From an uncultured Clostridia bacterium (GTDB lineage Bacteria > Bacillota > Clostridia > Oscillospirales > QAKW01): a stretch of DNA of 33,745 nt. The stretch is from positions 1-33,745 of the forward strand of contig CALWYZ010000019.1 in NCBI GenBank assembly GCA_944385895.1, given 5' to 3'. The position numbers and the translations under genes are program-made. The notes below the pieces were generated by a model that worked only from the letters and a program-made list of their open reading frames with translations, was not told where the DNA came from and made no database searches. Of this stretch, positions 33,357-33,745 are shown piece after piece (within the stretch, counting starts at the first letter, position 1; every line of letters begins with the position of its first letter).

Positions 33357-33434
33357 GGTGGATGTAGTTCAGTTGATTAGAGCGCCAGATTGTGGCTCTG
33401 GAGGTCGTGGGTTTGAGTCCCATCATCCACCCCA
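33357..33434 (+). tRNA. tRNA-His (GTG)
   Basis: Acceptor stem GTGGATG/CATCCAC with the extra G at position -1 (33357) facing discriminator C, the identity mark of tRNA-His; anticodon GTG; encoded CCA. Confidence 0.96.
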
Positions 33435-33451
33435 CTTTTATTTTTTTATAC

Positions 33452-33526
33452 TGGGGTGTAGCCAAGCGGTAAGGCAACGGACTTTGACTCCGTCATTCGC
33501 TGGTCCGAATCCAGCCATCCCAGCCA
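33452..33526 (+). tRNA. tRNA-Gln (TTG)
   Basis: Acceptor stem TGGGGTG/CATCCCA (U at position 1 as usual for tRNA-Gln, one G-U pair), anticodon TTG in CTTTGAC, T-loop GGTCCGAATCC, encoded CCA. Confidence 0.95.
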
Positions 33527-33535
33527 CTTTATCAT

Positions 33536-33612
33536 GAAGGCGTAGCTCAGCTGGTTAGAGTACCTGCTTGACATGCAGGGGGTCGGTGGTTCAAGTCCAC
33601 TCGTCTTCACCA
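33536..33612 (+). tRNA. tRNA-Val (GAC)
   Basis: Acceptor stem GAAGGCG/CGTCTTC, anticodon stem CCTGC/GCAGG around TTGACAT (anticodon GAC, reads GUC/GUU), encoded CCA. Confidence 0.93.
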
Positions 33613-33631
33613 TATCAATAAATAAATGTCA

Positions 33632-33660
33632 TTGACATGTATATTTATTGTTGTTATAAT
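33632..33660 (+). promoter_or_regulatory. Perfect sigma-A promoter ahead of tRNA-Pro
   Basis: TTGACA (33632-33637), exactly 17 bp, TATAAT (33655-33660). Transcription would start around 33667, almost at the first base of tRNA-Pro (33669). So it opens a new unit (tRNA-Pro and whatever follows the window) with nearly no leader. Confidence 0.88.
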
Positions 33661-33668
33661 TGCTTTAT

Positions 33669-33744
33669 CGGGGTGTGGCGCAGCTGGTAGCGCACTAGAC
33701 TGGGGGTCTAGGGGCCGCAAGTTCAAGTCTTGTCACTCCGACCA
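33669..33744 (+). tRNA. tRNA-Pro (GGG)
   Basis: Acceptor stem CGGGGTG/CACTCCG, anticodon loop CTGGGGG (anticodon GGG), T-arm AAGTTCAAGTCTT, encoded CCA ending at the last bases of the window. More RNA genes may follow. Confidence 0.94.
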
Positions 33745-33745
33745 T

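Overview
The window (33,745 bp, AT-rich) reads as a stretch of core chromosome from an endospore-forming, low-GC Clostridia, most likely a gut relative of the Oscillospiraceae/Ruminococcaceae. Support for this comes from a type III glutamine synthetase, the spoIIGA-sigE sporulation pair, cdaA-ybbR, ftsEX with a coiled-coil M23 hydrolase, strong AGGAGG-type ribosome binding sites, A/T-rich sigma-A promoters, and tRNA genes that all encode CCA. The species assignment is inference.

Left part (1-12.3 kb). The left edge holds a leftward promoter and a leader resembling the start of an rRNA operon that lies outside the window. Next come glnN (leftward, perfect consensus promoter), a small membrane-anchored protein, murC (rightward), and a TIM-barrel sugar isomerase that overlaps the murC 3' end. 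A small two-helix membrane protein follows, then asnS with a class I aminotransferase, then cdaA-ybbR-rseC (cyclic-di-AMP synthesis, its regulator, and a Cys-rich redox membrane protein), and a DUF3343 / class V aminotransferase pair of the Se/S-handling type.

Middle (12.3-24.2 kb). A flavin reductase gene is followed by a decayed, internally deleted IS3-family element (about 12,888-13,498) that has no intact ORF. Then comes a tight leftward operon: PucR/CdaR-type regulator, ftsE, ftsX, EnvC-like M23 hydrolase, and S41 protease. It is a cell-division / wall-hydrolysis module. A stand-alone multi-sugar ABC ATPase (MsmX/UgpC family), an rpe-XRE-DUF4830-rsuA run and HPr follow.

Right part (23.2-33.7 kb). 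An envelope operon (murJ, an O-antigen-ligase/polymerase-like membrane protein, and two tandem DUF4330 proteins) is divergent from spoIIGA-sigE. Two lipoprotein genes, a CPBP protease with a PAP2 phosphatase, and a DNA-deoxyinosine glycosylase come next. The window ends in six tRNA genes (Gly, Arg, His, Gln, Val, Pro), the last with its own perfect consensus promoter. Most genes serve envelope building, division, sporulation and translation. I see no phage, CRISPR or defence system, and nothing I would call an entirely new system. The most unusual items are the IS remnant with its RBS-sequestering hairpin, the long-spacer spoIIGA promoter, the regulator-led ftsEX operon, and the murJ/ligase/DUF4330 cluster.
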